From Phytophthora colocasiae (taxonomy: Eukaryota; Oomycota; Peronosporomycetes; Peronosporales; Peronosporaceae): a DNA stretch of 64,000 nucleotides. Where the stretch lies: positions 372,001 through 436,000 of the forward strand of contig JAGKQI010000098.1 in assembly GCA_018806915.1 (NCBI GenBank), given 5' to 3'. This document shows positions 54,701 to 64,000 of the stretch, piece by piece. Positions within the stretch are counted from its first letter, which is position 1; every line of letters begins with the position of its first letter. Position numbers and translations under genes: made by a program. Under the pieces are notes generated by a model. The model did no database searches and was not told the origin of the DNA. It saw only the letters and a program-made list of their open reading frames with translations.

Positions 54701-56306
54701 GGCTCTACGGTGCCTTGATCTGTCTGGGGACGATGAAGCTCTCTTGACCATGTTTCGTAAGTTTACCAGTACTTCAGCATCTTCGGAAGTGATGGAAGCT
54801 CTGCACAAGTCTTGGATTAAGTTGAATCGTCCTTTAAGTGCTATTGTCAAGGCAGCAGTGAGAAAAGATCCGCAGTCTGCAGAGGATCCGTTCGTGTCAC
54901 TCTGTTGTGAGACTTTAAGCCATCCAATGCGCCGTGGACGTCTGCTCGACACTGTCGCTCCTCTTGATCGTCTTAAACTGCCTCTGGTACAGCCAAACAA
55001 GGACGACACATCGGACACAACTCATGCTGGAACGTTATCTTGGAAGCGTTTGGCTCCAGAGGATGCAAGCGAATGGCTTGGTGTCTCAAGCAAGGTTCGA
55101 GTTGCTACGGCGGAGCCTCGTGCTCCGAATTACTCCATCTTCGCTGCTGAAACTTCGGTCGTTGGATCTCTTGGCATTGACGCAGGATCTCCAGCTATTG
55201 CCACTACGACAGTTTCAGTAGAAGCAGCAAACGCAAAAATGACTATCGGCCCTTTCCAAGACGAAGAAGACGCTGTGGTTGCTTACTGGAGGTTTGAAGA
55301 AGGTGGTAATGAGAAGCAGACAGGCAATGAAGACGGAATCGAGCTCCTAGACACATCCAAGCGCGAAAACACCTTACGTCTCTTTGGAAACGTGGTGAAT
55401 CTCGTCGAGTCTACAGCTCCTGTTGATCGTGGTGAGCCTGGGAGAATTCCAGAGGAATTCGCACTGCGTTTCCCTACATCAGAATCACCTTCATCGCTTC
55501 CACCGAATGGTTGGGGAGCTCAATGCCCCATCCGACCAGGAAGCACCTTGGATATTGCCACAACCTTCGACGAAGACCCGTATCGACGTGAACTCACATT
55601 CGAAGTGTGGATTCGCAACTTCAAAGTGCACGGACAAGTCCAGAAATTGATGGAAAATGGCGACGATATTCCTGCAACGTTGTCTGGAGGTGTTCGTCAG
55701 GTGCTGGTGGCTCGAAGACGTGTGGAATCTCTTGATGATGGCTTAAAAAGTGGTGACGTCTCGGGTCTGGTCATTTGGGAGCTGGTTATTGATGAGGATG
55801 ACCATTTAGTGTTCACGTTCGGGAACCAACACGTTCGATCGACACAGAAGATGGAGCATAGTGGCAATCAAGGCTGGCGGCATGTTGCCTTCACTGTGGA
55901 CGTGTCTTCTCCTCAACGTGTCGGACTCAGGTTGTTCCTTGATGCACGTTGTGTGGGTGAATCTCAGACGACCCCAAGCAACCAAAGTGTGTCGAAGCCG
56001 TCCAAATTGCTGATCGGGTGGCGTCTGCAGGACTACGAAGTGACGGAAGTTCGGCTTTGGGCTACTGCTCGGTCAGCGGATCAGTTGAGCGACATGCGCG
56101 AGAACTACTTGGGTCTTGCAGAAGCCAAACGCCGGATGAAAATCGCAATTCACCAGAGAAACTGCACGTGCGAGAAGTGTGTAGCACGTCGTGCTCAAAG
56201 TACTGGAGCAGGAACAGGAGCTCCTCGCTTGGGTCTTTCGTTGAGTACACCACTAGCTCCACCTTCTCGTCAACGACGTGTTGTTCCTCAAGCCAAACCA
56301 ACATGA
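51754..56306 (+). CDS. WD40/solenoid protein resembling TSET subunit TTRAY1 (TWD40-1) with a LamG-like domain
   Basis: Two exons (51754-51858, 51921-56306) give 1,496 residues. The N-terminal propeller starts ERVVFHPSRGSVVCVKGD; WD-like units follow (SSGCNDGTVQVWSILSEG). A second propeller and solenoid include LLAVTTTQRIIVLSPELREL, LSEPLLLGFAEPNATLRRIF and RRFRQLAVVFESIGQPDWAL. These match the order and wording I recall from plant TWD40-1. The C-terminal 370 residues add a concanavalin/laminin-G-like fold (VVAYWRFEEGGN; ELTFEVWIRNF; GWRHVAFTVDV; LLIGWRLQDYEVTEVRLW). A short Cys motif NCTCEKC follows. The lectin-like tail is not part of TWD40-1 as I know it. The gene starts only 92 bp after the TTRAY2-like stop, same strand. 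Confidence 0.65.
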
Positions 56307-56473
56307 GCACTACATCAAGAAAGACAGACTTCAACAGAGTTTGGTTAGTCAAAAAGACCTTTTCATTATCTTTCAAACCGATTTGTTAAAGCATCCAAGC
56401 TGGACTAGTGATAGTCGCTCAAACACCGTGTTCGCTGGTAGAAACCTCGCAAGAACGACCAAGCTAACACACC

Positions 56474-57752
56474 TTACAGGCACTGCTTGATGAACTTGTT
56501 GATCTCAGCACCGCGGTTGCCGGCGTCACCGCCCTCAGCGAAGTGCAGCAGCTTCTTGGTGTAGCCTCCGTTGGGGGACGACAGCTGGAAGGGCCACAGG
56601 AAGTTAGCGGCCTGCTTGAAGTGCTCGCCGACCGTGAAGACCTCGTGGATCAGGTCCTCGATACAGATGATGCCGACGTGGCCCAGAGACTTCTCGATCA
56701 CCGAGTTGTCCGTCAGGGGGATACGCTGGCCACGGACCTTGCCGAATCCACGCTTGTAGATCAGCTCGCGGGTCACCTTGAGGTTGGGGTAGCCGTACGT
56801 CACGAAAGGCTCAACCAGACGCAGCATGTTGATGGTGGCCTTGTTAAGCTTGACAAACACACCGTTCTGGATCTGACGGAGACGCAGAAGCTGCAAAATC
56901 TTGCGGACCTTGGGGGACACGCCAATGATACCGCGGATACGGATCACGAAGGCGAACTTAGCCTCAGCGGGCACGTAGAAGTTGCCCGTGGACTTGGCCT
57001 GACGGCGCAGGATCACGTTCTGCTTCTCGAGCTGTATTGATGGTCAAATTAAACAAATTAATGCACTTGATCGACAATTGTGACATCGACAATAGCAATT
57101 TTCTTACCTGACGGTACTCCTTGACGTACTTCTCAGCGCTCTTGAAGGCGATCTGACGGACCTTCTTGCGGTGGACCTTGTCAGCGGCGGCCTTAGCGGC
57201 GCGCTTGGCCTTCACCTGCTCGAGCGTGCGACGCTTCTTGAGGATCGACTCAGGGACGAGACTGTTGTGAACAAAACAGTAAAAACGTTAGGACGGGATG
57301 CATAAAGGCATCGGTTGGCCCAGGCTCAGGCCTAGAGCTCCTGGAGCACTCGTACCCTCCCTCTCTGTTACTAAGGGAAGGGGTCAAGATGCTCCAGAAA
57401 TTCTCTCCGATACACCCGTCATAGTTACATTTGAGTGGAGTCGCTCTTATGAAAGAGCCACACGCACCACGATCCTCACACGTATGATGCCTCGTCAGAG
57501 ACACATCGGGAGATGTAGAGAGGCTTCTAAATTGATGCCTCTCCGTATCGATTTCAAGAGAAGAGCAATGTCTGAAATGTGTCAATTGACACAAATCGAG
57601 AAAAAATCGCTTTACTCTCACGATCCGACCATACGTCGCCCAAGCTAACGCAAGGGATCAAAGACGCAGGCGAGTATCCATGAAGCAATGAAGAGAGGAG
57701 GCGCAGAACCTTTTTAGACGGCGACGTACACTTTCGGGGCAGCAGGAGCCAT
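56474..57752 (-). CDS. RPL7: 60S ribosomal protein uL30 (RPL7)
   Basis: Three exons (57752-57730, 57261-57108, 57031-56474) give 244 residues, the usual RPL7 length. The N-terminus reads [20 protein letters not shown] across the first intron, then a basic region ([20 protein letters not shown]). The conserved core follows: [75 protein letters not shown], and the end [19 protein letters not shown]. It binds 28S rRNA in the large subunit. Intron 1 is 468 bp, about seven times longer than the others in the window. Codon use is strongly C-ending (CTC, ATC, AAG), as expected for high expression. Confidence 0.96.
57262..57729 (-). other. Long first intron of RPL7 with strong hairpins
   Basis: The intron has standard ends (GTACGT..CAACAG). 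On the minus strand it carries a perfect 14-bp palindrome GTGTCAATTGACAC (57577-57590) and a stem GCTCTT-tcat-AAGAGC near 57444-57459. A GC-rich hairpin-prone stretch lies at 57320-57360. I looked for snoRNA boxes and found no convincing C/D pair; an H/ACA-type RNA cannot be excluded. Ribosomal protein introns often host snoRNAs, so a hidden ncRNA is possible. Confidence 0.45.
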
Positions 57753-57778
57753 GGTGCGAGTATTAACTTCCGGTTTGA

Positions 57779-57785
57779 AAAGTGA
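57779..57785 (-). promoter_or_regulatory. Candidate oomycete initiator of RPL7
   Basis: On the minus strand the bases read CTCCTCACTTTTCAAACC; TCACTTT fits the oomycete initiator TCAYTYY, followed by an A-rich flank. It would give a 5'UTR of about 30 bases before ATG 57752, typical for ribosomal protein genes. Confidence 0.45.
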
Positions 57786-57960
57786 GGAGCTCTTTTAGAA
57801 GGTAGGGAATTGAATGGCCAACATGCGATAATACTTCTGACTGGTTGAAAAGATCATTTTAATTTTCATCCAATCCATTTTATTCAGTCACTTGATTGGT
57901 AAAAACTATTTTGAACGCAATAACACTTGTGATTGGGTGAAAAATTTGTCAGATCGGGCA

Positions 57961-58364
57961 ATGGGGTCATTGCTGTTCAATGCGGCGCTACTTGGTGGCG
58001 GCTTTCTCCTTGGTCGCGTGCCGCTCCTGCCACTTGCAGCGCAAGTTCTTGATGATCTACGTCAACTATCGACGTCGCGTCAGGTTTGTGTCGAAAGTTG
58101 GATTAAATTTGGTTAATTTTCAGAGAAATTGAGATATATTTTCATCAGGTGATGATGACGTCGCTATTGACGCTTGTAGTGATGCTCTACCTGGTTGGAA
58201 TTATGCTGCCGATGCGTTGGGTTGCTATACAAGAAGCCAAGAAGGCGGCGAAGCGGTTAGACCAGCCGGAACCCACGTCATTCCGTCGAGAACTGCGACG
58301 ACGAGGGAGCTATAGTGTGAGCTACGTGACAGACATTAAAGCTCATGTCTTCGCTCATTGTTAA
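57961..58364 (+). CDS. Small two-pass membrane protein, unrecognised
   Basis: Two exons (57961-58083, 58149-58364) give 112 residues. The first exon (MGSLLFNAALLGGGFLLGR) and the start of the second (VMMTSLLTLVVMLYLVGIML) are hydrophobic, suggesting two membrane spans. A basic, Arg-rich tail (FRRELRRRGSYSVSYV) follows. I do not recognise the family. A further donor-like GTGAGC near 58316 leaves open a different C-terminus. The start lies 208 bp from the RPL7 start, in divergent orientation, so the two may share control sequences. Confidence 0.5.
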
Positions 58365-58369
58365 AGGAT

Positions 58370-58433
58370 AAAACTACTGAGTGTATCTAAACTTTAGATT
58401 CAAAACTACTGAGTGTATCTAAACTTTAGATTC
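58370..58433. repeat. 32-bp perfect tandem duplication between convergent genes
   Basis: Units 58370-58401 and 58402-58433 are identical. Each contains the palindrome TCTAAACTTTAGA. They fill the 81-bp gap between the stop of the small membrane gene (58364) and the stop of the lipid-bridge gene (58446). Confidence 0.95.
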
Positions 58434-58445
58434 TAAAGTTTATGG

Positions 58446-61400
58446 TTATTGAGTAGATGGAGATGCCAATGGGCTGGAGATCGACTTTTTCCGGGTGAAA
58501 AGTCTGGTTAATGAGCGTTTGGCCTTGATCTGCTTGGGGTGAGCAGGGTCGGTGCACGTAGGAGATGACGGAGTGGAGCTGTCATGGTCGGAGAGTAAGT
58601 CCGAGCTTCTTCGTTGCCACTCGCACAAGAGCTCTGGTGTTCGTACGGACGTTGGTGTTGATGCGTTGACAGTCATGATATCCTTGGACTTGCCTTCTGA
58701 GGGCGAAAGGGAGCTTGAAGCAACTGGTTGGGCTGCTGCACCTGTGTGAGCTGTCAAGGATGATACGGTCGTTGAAAGCGACTTGAGAGGTGCTAGCGCA
58801 TCAAACGCCGCCCACCGAGAAGGATCAAATTGATCCCGCAAGAAGTTGCCGATGTTTGTGAAGTTCCGTCCGACCTGGGAAAGCACATCGAGTAGAATGT
58901 CGCGTCGAATCCGGAGAAGCAGATCCAGAGGAGAGCACGCTTTATCACAGTATACAAGGGCGTGAGTTTTCACTTCGAACCCCCTCATATCTTCCAGAGC
59001 TTGAGGCTGAGACGCGTGCGGAAGGTGAAGGTGCGGCGTGCTGCTAGCGTGACTGCTCTTCTTGTTCTTGTAGGTCAGCACGACTTCGACAGCTCCCAAT
59101 CGGATCCGCTTGAACAGAATACTGTTCTTAGTTCGATCTTTCAACTCGATGATTTCTCGCTCCGCGGATTCAGCGTACCGTTGCTCTGCCTCATCAGATA
59201 GACCAAAAAGGGGCAATTCGTTCGACTCGGACAGGTTTGAAAGCTTGGAAAGCCAATGAGTTGGGTCTTCTGCAATATGGTGGAGTCCACCTCCTTTCGC
59301 TTTACGGCCAGGTGACAAAACCTCTTCGTCATTGTCACCGCGGTGAGTGCGTCCAAGGCTCAGAGGGTGTGCTGCAGCTTTACCCGCTACTTTGACAGCT
59401 TTGATAATTGCTGAGCCGACTCGTCCATCACTGGCCGAGCTACTAGCTGTTCGAGCCTGCAGGAATTGCGATCGTACTTCGTCCCGTTGCTCTTCTTTGA
59501 TGCTGTTGGCTTTGTCTGGCGGAGAGAAAAATGCCACCAACTGCATGATCGCTTCCTGGGTGATACAAACTTGTATGGGGTGCACATTCACCTCGAAATG
59601 TTGCACGATGGTGATACCCCCTACTGGTTTGGCGATTTCAGCGTCAATTCGGAGGAACATGTCGTCTCCTTCCCACGATCGAGAGTAAACCGGCAGCAAC
59701 ATATCCGGATAGGGCGTTCCAGGACTGAGGTTACTCACCGATAAATCCTGCAAAGTCAAGGCGAAATTGCCTGAATGATCTTCGAACAACTGCATCTTGA
59801 AGCACAAAGAGCCCACTTGGGCTCGAAGGATATCAACATTCTCCCCACTGAGTGTCAATGAAGCTCGATCAAGTGCAAACTCCAAGTCGACGTTGGGTAA
59901 AGGGCTTGGCTTAAGCTGTTTCTGAAGCTCGGTGGCCATGAACCGAGTCAACTCTGATAATGCCTCGTACTGTTGTGTCATCCGCTGAAGCTCGTCCGTG
60001 AATTGTTCGTCTTCATATCGATTTGTAGCTGTGGAGCCAGCAAAGCTGATATTTGTGGCAACTGAAATCACCGAAGCGGAAGACATTTTGCGTCTTCGGA
60101 ATAATGGCGATGTTTCCACCTCAAAAGCCAAATGTCGAGCACTCTCAGTAGCGGAAACAGCAGCCATGGCACGCTCGTTCATGCGATAATCCCAGCCACA
60201 CATCTGTCGCCACTCCAACGATGCAATTTTCCACTTGAGTTGCCTTTTCAGTGCAACCAGTTGATGCAGTGATCGCTTTTGGTGCTGAGTTTCTCTCAAA
60301 TAACCCTGCAAACGGTGAGAATGGTCGGTCTTCTTCTTCTGAGCTAGCTTTGCGTTGATTAACTCGGTAACTGTAGTCGTAAGCTTTTCCAGAATTCCTT
60401 TCGACAACAGATTCACCTGCACTTCAATGGCTGGGATGTCTAGTTTCACCCTGTTCTTGACGATGCTCTTCTCCCGATCAACCCAAATAGTGACTTGAGC
60501 AGGAATCGGAGCGATGACTTGCCTTAACAATCCGTGAGAGCTTGGGCAGTATGATCCGTCTGCTAGAGCTTTGAGCCAAATGGCGTGCGACTTGACGTCT
60601 ACATCCAATGGCGCTGTGAAGACCTGAAAGCCGTCAACATTCAAGTCGATACGCTCATGACTGGAATCCGACGAAACAGCGTGTTGAAGTGTACCAGCAT
60701 TTAGAGCCAGAAGCACTGAGCCTTTGTGGAGTTGGTCTTGGATGCTAATCTGACAGTCTTCGAACTTGACCATGATGAAAGCCTGAATTAATTTGGAGTC
60801 TGTAGCTTGAGGAAGCGTGGCCTCTTCTCGACTTCGAATTCGTTCTAACTGACTCACAATCAAGCTAGATTTCCTCCTGACTGGCCGCACAGAGTCGGCA
60901 TTTGAGTACGGTGTTGGCTCAAACCGCTGTGTGGAATCTCGACATATAGGCGTTTCTGCTCCACCTTGAAGACTAATGCCACTGAATTTCGGATCTTGGG
61001 CCAATGATGTGAATTTCTTGGGGCTGGATTCAGATTCTTCATCGATCACGTCCAGTTCTTCCTCTCTGTTCTCCTTCCTTTTAAGTAAGGCTGCAGTCTC
61101 CTCTTCGCTATTGAAGAGTTCGGGTAAGCTAGTAACAGCGACTTTCACCCAAGTATCAGCAATGTCAACGAGGGACTCCAGCGCTACCATCGTGACAGTC
61201 ACGCGAACTTCCTTCGATAACAATCCCAGCAAGAAACCAGCACGTCGAAATTCGTCCAAAACCAAGTTCTGGAGCTCTTCAACCTCACTTTCCACTACTT
61301 CGGCTTCTCTAATGCCACTTTCTCCTTCAGTATCACTATCGGATTCACGGAAACTAAAGGGGTTCTCATGTGGAATGTGGAAAAACTCGAGGATACTTTG

Positions 61401-64000
61401 CTTTGATCGTTCCTTCACTTCCCCAGCTTCTTTTACAGACTGGGGAAAGCTAAAAGGCGGGGAATTCGTCAAACGTTTCATCGGAGGAGGGCTGTGCAGC
61501 TTCATTAGACCGTTGTCATGCGTTGGGGCGCGTTCAATGCCACCGCCAACAATCAGAGCTACATGTTTTAAAGAGACGAGTGCCTCTCCTCTGCTTCCCG
61601 ACTGAGGTGTACATATCCGCACTTGAATATCACGGGCATCCACGTTCACATCGTGAACAATCCACGTTGTATCGTCGATTGTGAGCGAAAGGCGACGGAC
61701 GGCATTTGTATCGGAGCTTTCCACTCCGAAAACCTCGTGTGAACTTTTCAAAAAGGCACCTGAGCAGCTGATTTTATCATCAAGGAAGGCTCGAAGGCCC
61801 ACTGGATGCTTTTCACTTGCATATAGCGCCACATCAAGCCCGATCAAGTCAAATTCCTCGATTGTCACCCCTTCGAGGATGCTCAAAATGTCTGTAGACG
61901 GTAGAGCAATCTTCACGTCAGCGTTTCCTCGAGGTAGAGGCAGCGGATATTGTGGTATCTTTTGATAAATCCGGCCAAATCCAATTAGCCACTCGACACT
62001 TTTACTGTAAAGAACGACAGCAGTGCGCGCTGCCATATCTCGCTTGGACCATCCATCGTTCGCGTCTCCATTTTCTGGACCGACTGGGCAAATTCGTCCG
62101 CTGATAAACACGGAGAGTTTAGTCGCTTGATAAACTTGCAGCGGATGCGAAGCTCCAGTCAGATCTGGTGGACGCAAAGTAAAATGCTCGCGCGAAAATT
62201 CGGGACTTTCAGCACCAGTGAACTCAATGGGGTAGACGTAATGTAGTGCTGAGTTGCCGAGACAATCCCATTTGAGCCATACTTGAAGCTTGAGATGACT
62301 GAGCTCTGCAACGTGTGAAAGAGATCCAGGTTCAATTCTCGCAGCCACTCGAGTTACTTCGACGTCGATTAAGCCACATGCATACGCAACACGAACTCGG
62401 TGCACGTTGATCTCAAGGAAATCTGCAGAGTCGAAGGACGTTGTTGAGCAGAGGAGACGAACACCTGCATCCTTAACCGTCACACCAATCTTACCGTGAA
62501 TTAGTCTACGTACAATGTCCACCAATGATGTTTGGAAGCGCTTATCGACGTCAAACACTGCTAGCGGAAGGAAGCCCGATGCCAATCCCGCCAGTTCATT
62601 CAGCGCGTAAAGGTAACCTGGATTAAAGTATAGCACTGGACTCGTGACATCAATTGAGAGATCCATAAAGCAGCGCAAAGCTGCCAGGAAGTCCACAGGG
62701 TCTACACAGTCGCTATTATACACCGTTGCAAATACTTGCCCTTCAACGCTCAGGCCATCGCAAGTCATCAGAGGAGTAGGAAAGCGTCTCATTCGGACAG
62801 TTAAATCTGTTATGGTTGTTTTAAGCTGAATTCCCATGAACAGGAGACAAGATGGAGTAAAGTGTGCCAATTCGTGACCGTATTGCGTTTTGAACGCGTC
62901 TTCTAGCACTTGTGAGGCCTCGTCCAGGCTTCGAATATTGGCCCATGAAGCGGAAATGTCTTCTTCGAACGAGACGTCGACGTCAATGTGGCCAATACCA
63001 ACGTTCAAAAGTGCTCCAGAGCCCCCACTTGGTGTTTCGTGCATCAATTTCTTCACTTTCTGGATATACAACCGCGCATTTTTTTCTTTTAGAAGCATTT
63101 TCATCTCTTTGTACGAACCATCAGACAGTAAATCTGCATTTGTTAGCTTCAGTGACGCAACGTGGTCATCTAGCATGCGCGCTCGCAACTCTTGCTCTGC
63201 CAACTCCTCGATCCACAGAGGATACATGCGCTCCAACCAGCTTTCAAGGGGGTTACCCAGACACTCAAAATTAATATCTTCCAGTCGCAGCCATAAATCC
63301 TGCTGCTGCGAGGTTATCGGGGTCCGTAAAAAGAACTGATAGAACAGTTCTTGCTGCGGCCTCCAAAACGAAGACACTGCTAAAGCGAATTGTCCCTTGA
63401 AAGGCTCAAAAGTGGTTTGAATTGCGTCAGCATACGACAGAAGCGGGAAGTCACAGCTTGTACGAAGATGGCAATTGTTGATTTCCACGATAATTCCATC
63501 CGCCAAAGCAGGATCAATAGCATTAATGGAACGACCACAAGCAAGAAGCCGTTTACGAAGCAAATCCTCGAACTCTCCAAGCACGTAATCGACCTGTTTA
63601 TCGAGCGTATGCCTGACGTGGACTGAGCCCACCACAACCATCTCCAAATCATTCACGTTGATTGAAATATCCTCGAAAAACCACACTTCAGGCAGATCAT
63701 CACCGGCAAAAACACCAACTGAAAGACGAATATCTACTTCATCGCAGAGCTTAGCATTAACCGAAAGGTTTGTGGCGTGAAGTCGATGTAGTTTGTCTCC
63801 TGACGCACTAATCAGATGAGGAAACAAGTTTTCACAGCGTAGGCACTCGTCAATGTCATCCAATGGTGGGTTTAAACCAAGGACTCGGTTGTAGATACTC
63901 TCGGGTGGGGTGCAATGGATAGCGTAGGTACTTCGAGCGCGGTAAATCATCTCCCAGGCGGAGAAAGTAATTCTTCGAATGAGTTCCATGACACGCAGTT
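58446..64000 (-). CDS. BLTP2/SABRE/Hobbit/FMP27-type bridge-like lipid transfer protein (C-terminal part, runs off right edge)
   Basis: An open frame of more than 1,850 codons without introns runs to the window end; there is an internal ATG at 63989, but the frame is open beyond it and family members exceed 2,000 residues, so the N-terminus lies outside. The sequence is mostly beta-strand-like repeats, as in proteins that form a long lipid groove. Diagnostic C-terminal blocks are AKPVGGITIVQHFEVNVHPI, then a helix-like QLVAFFSPP. Further on come FKRIRLGAVEVVLTYKNKK and LEDMRGFEVKTHALVYCDKA, with LLLRIRRDILLDVLSQVGRN near the end. These match the SABRE/KIAA0100/FMP27 group, which bridges ER to plasma membrane and moves lipids. 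The coiled insert KRQLKWKIASLEWRQM is also a family trait. The tail is basic and Ser-rich (KRSLTRLFTRKKSISS). Assignment to this group rather than VPS13 rests on the VGGI-HFEVN block. Confidence 0.78.
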   Translation of the reverse strand, partial: LRVMELIRRITFSAWEMIYRARSTYAIHCTPPESIYNRVLGLNPPLDDIDECLRCENLFPHLISASGDKLHRLHATNLSVNAKLCDEVDIRLSVGVFAGDDLPEVWFFEDISINVNDLEMVVVGSVHVRHTLDKQVDYVLGEFEDLLRKRLLACGRSINAIDPALADGIIVEINNCHLRTSCDFPLLSYADAIQTTFEPFKGQFALAVSSFWRPQQELFYQFFLRTPITSQQQDLWLRLEDINFECLGNPLESWLERMYPLWIEELAEQELRARMLDDHVASLKLTNADLLSDGSYKEMKMLLKEKNARLYIQKVKKLMHETPSGGSGALLNVGIGHIDVDVSFEEDISASWANIRSLDEASQVLEDAFKTQYGHELAHFTPSCLLFMGIQLKTTITDLTVRMRRFPTPLMTCDGLSVEGQVFATVYNSDCVDPVDFLAALRCFMDLSIDVTSPVLYFNPGYLYALNELAGLASGFLPLAVFDVDKRFQTSLVDIVRRLIHGKIGVTVKDAGVRLLCSTTSFDSADFLEINVHRVRVAYACGLIDVEVTRVAARIEPGSLSHVAELSHLKLQVWLKWDCLGNSALHYVYPIEFTGAESPEFSREHFTLRPPDLTGASHPLQVYQATKLSVFISGRICPVGPENGDANDGWSKRDMAARTAVVLYSKSVEWLIGFGRIYQKIPQYPLPLPRGNADVKIALPSTDILSILEGVTIEEFDLIGLDVALYASEKHPVGLRAFLDDKISCSGAFLKSSHEVFGVESSDTNAVRRLSLTIDDTTWIVHDVNVDARDIQVRICTPQSGSRGEALVSLKHVALIVGGGIERAPTHDNGLMKLHSPPPMKRLTNSPPFSFPQSVKEAGEVKERSKQSILEFFHIPHENPFSFRESDSDTEGESGIREAEVVESEVEELQNLVLDEFRRAGFLLGLLSKEVRVTVTMVALESLVDIADTWVKVAVTSLPELFNSEEETAALLKRKENREEELDVIDEESESSPKKFTSLAQDPKFSGISLQGGAETPICRDSTQRFEPTPYSNADSVRPVRRKSSLIVSQLERIRSREEATLPQATDSKLIQAFIMVKFEDCQISIQDQLHKGSVLLALNAGTLQHAVSSDSSHERIDLNVDGFQVFTAPLDVDVKSHAIWLKALADGSYCPSSHGLLRQVIAPIPAQVTIWVDREKSIVKNRVKLDIPAIEVQVNLLSKGILEKLTTTVTELINAKLAQKKKTDHSHRLQGYLRETQHQKRSLHQLVALKRQLKWKIASLEWRQMCGWDYRMNERAMAAVSATESARHLAFEVETSPLFRRRKMSSASVISVATNISFAGSTATNRYEDEQFTDELQRMTQQYEALSELTRFMATELQKQLKPSPLPNVDLEFALDRASLTLSGENVDILRAQVGSLCFKMQLFEDHSGNFALTLQDLSVSNLSPGTPYPDMLLPVYSRSWEGDDMFLRIDAEIAKPVGGITIVQHFEVNVHPIQVCITQEAIMQLVAFFSPPDKANSIKEEQRDEVRSQFLQARTASSSASDGRVGSAIIKAVKVAGKAAAHPLSLGRTHRGDNDEEVLSPGRKAKGGGLHHIAEDPTHWLSKLSNLSESNELPLFGLSDEAEQRYAESAEREIIELKDRTKNSILFKRIRLGAVEVVLTYKNKKSSHASSTPHLHLPHASQPQALEDMRGFEVKTHALVYCDKACSPLDLLLRIRRDILLDVLSQVGRNFTNIGNFLRDQFDPSRWAAFDALAPLKSLSTTVSSLTAHTGAAAQPVASSSLSPSEGKSKDIMTVNASTPTSVRTPELLCEWQRRSSDLLSDHDSSTPSSPTCTDPAHPKQIKAKRSLTRLFTRKKSISSPLASPSTQ

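Noticed and set aside
57250..57621. 123-codon minus-strand frame inside the RPL7 intron
   Set aside because: It spans the intron and the acceptor; the RPL7 splice model accounts for the region fully.
1..64000. CRISPR arrays, rRNA or tRNA genes, complete transposons
   Set aside because: I saw no spaced repeat arrays, no rRNA-like blocks, no convincing tRNA cloverleaf and no transposase or reverse transcriptase frame. Short or divergent RNA genes could still be missed by eye.

Overview
This window looks like nuclear DNA of an oomycete, most likely Phytophthora or a close relative. The evidence is indirect. Genes are tightly packed on both strands. Introns are few and short, mostly 60-80 bp with GT donors (often GTACGT or GTAAG) and YAG acceptors. 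Many neighbours are divergent or convergent with only tens to hundreds of bases between them. Typical oomycete domain mixtures recur, such as class I-like PI3K with PH domains and a MAP kinase fused to PH, C2 and WW. All exon models below were built by hand from splice signals, reading phase and family resemblance; no database search was possible.

Left part (1-10.5 kb): a bestrophin-type channel gene runs off the left edge. Next to it lie a decayed second bestrophin copy, a nitronate-monooxygenase-like fragment and fresh tandem duplications. Then come PI3K paralogue A, a CCDC81-like (HU-domain) gene and a small ankyrin plus bacterial-Ig-like gene, all on the minus strand.

11-27 kb: PI3K paralogue B (plus strand, inverted relative to A, sharing near-identical tracts with it), a PB1-UBA protein with a candidate Atg8-binding motif, a PH-membrane-Sec14 protein, a mitochondrial-type threonine dehydratase, the U5 snRNP 40 kDa WD40 protein, a DUF4211 plus MDM2-like RING protein, and a CCCH/OB-fold methyltransferase.

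28-47.6 kb: an AP2-domain protein with C-terminal membrane segments, an OSR1/SPAK-like kinase, two convergent Stealth-family phosphotransferase genes, an extended SDR, a five-domain TEY MAP kinase, an unrecognised 239-residue protein, and a Sec7 ARF-GEF ending in a PDZ-like domain.

47.7-64 kb: two large WD40/solenoid genes stand head-to-tail 92 bp apart. They resemble the two beta-propeller subunits (TTRAY2/TWD40-2 and TTRAY1/TWD40-1) of the TSET/TPLATE membrane-trafficking complex. They are followed by ribosomal protein uL30/RPL7 with an unusually long first intron, a small membrane protein, and the C-terminal 1,850 residues of a BLTP2/SABRE/Hobbit-type bridge-like lipid transfer protein that runs off the right edge.

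Many genes concern phosphoinositides and membrane traffic (two PI3Ks, Sec14, Sec7, TSET propellers, lipid bridge, PH-MAPK). This may be chance. The strongest candidates for something not previously described are the tandem TSET propeller pair, the membrane-anchored AP2 protein, the PH-SnoaL-C2-MAPK-WW kinase, and the PI3K pair with gene-conversion-like tracts and a changed activation loop.
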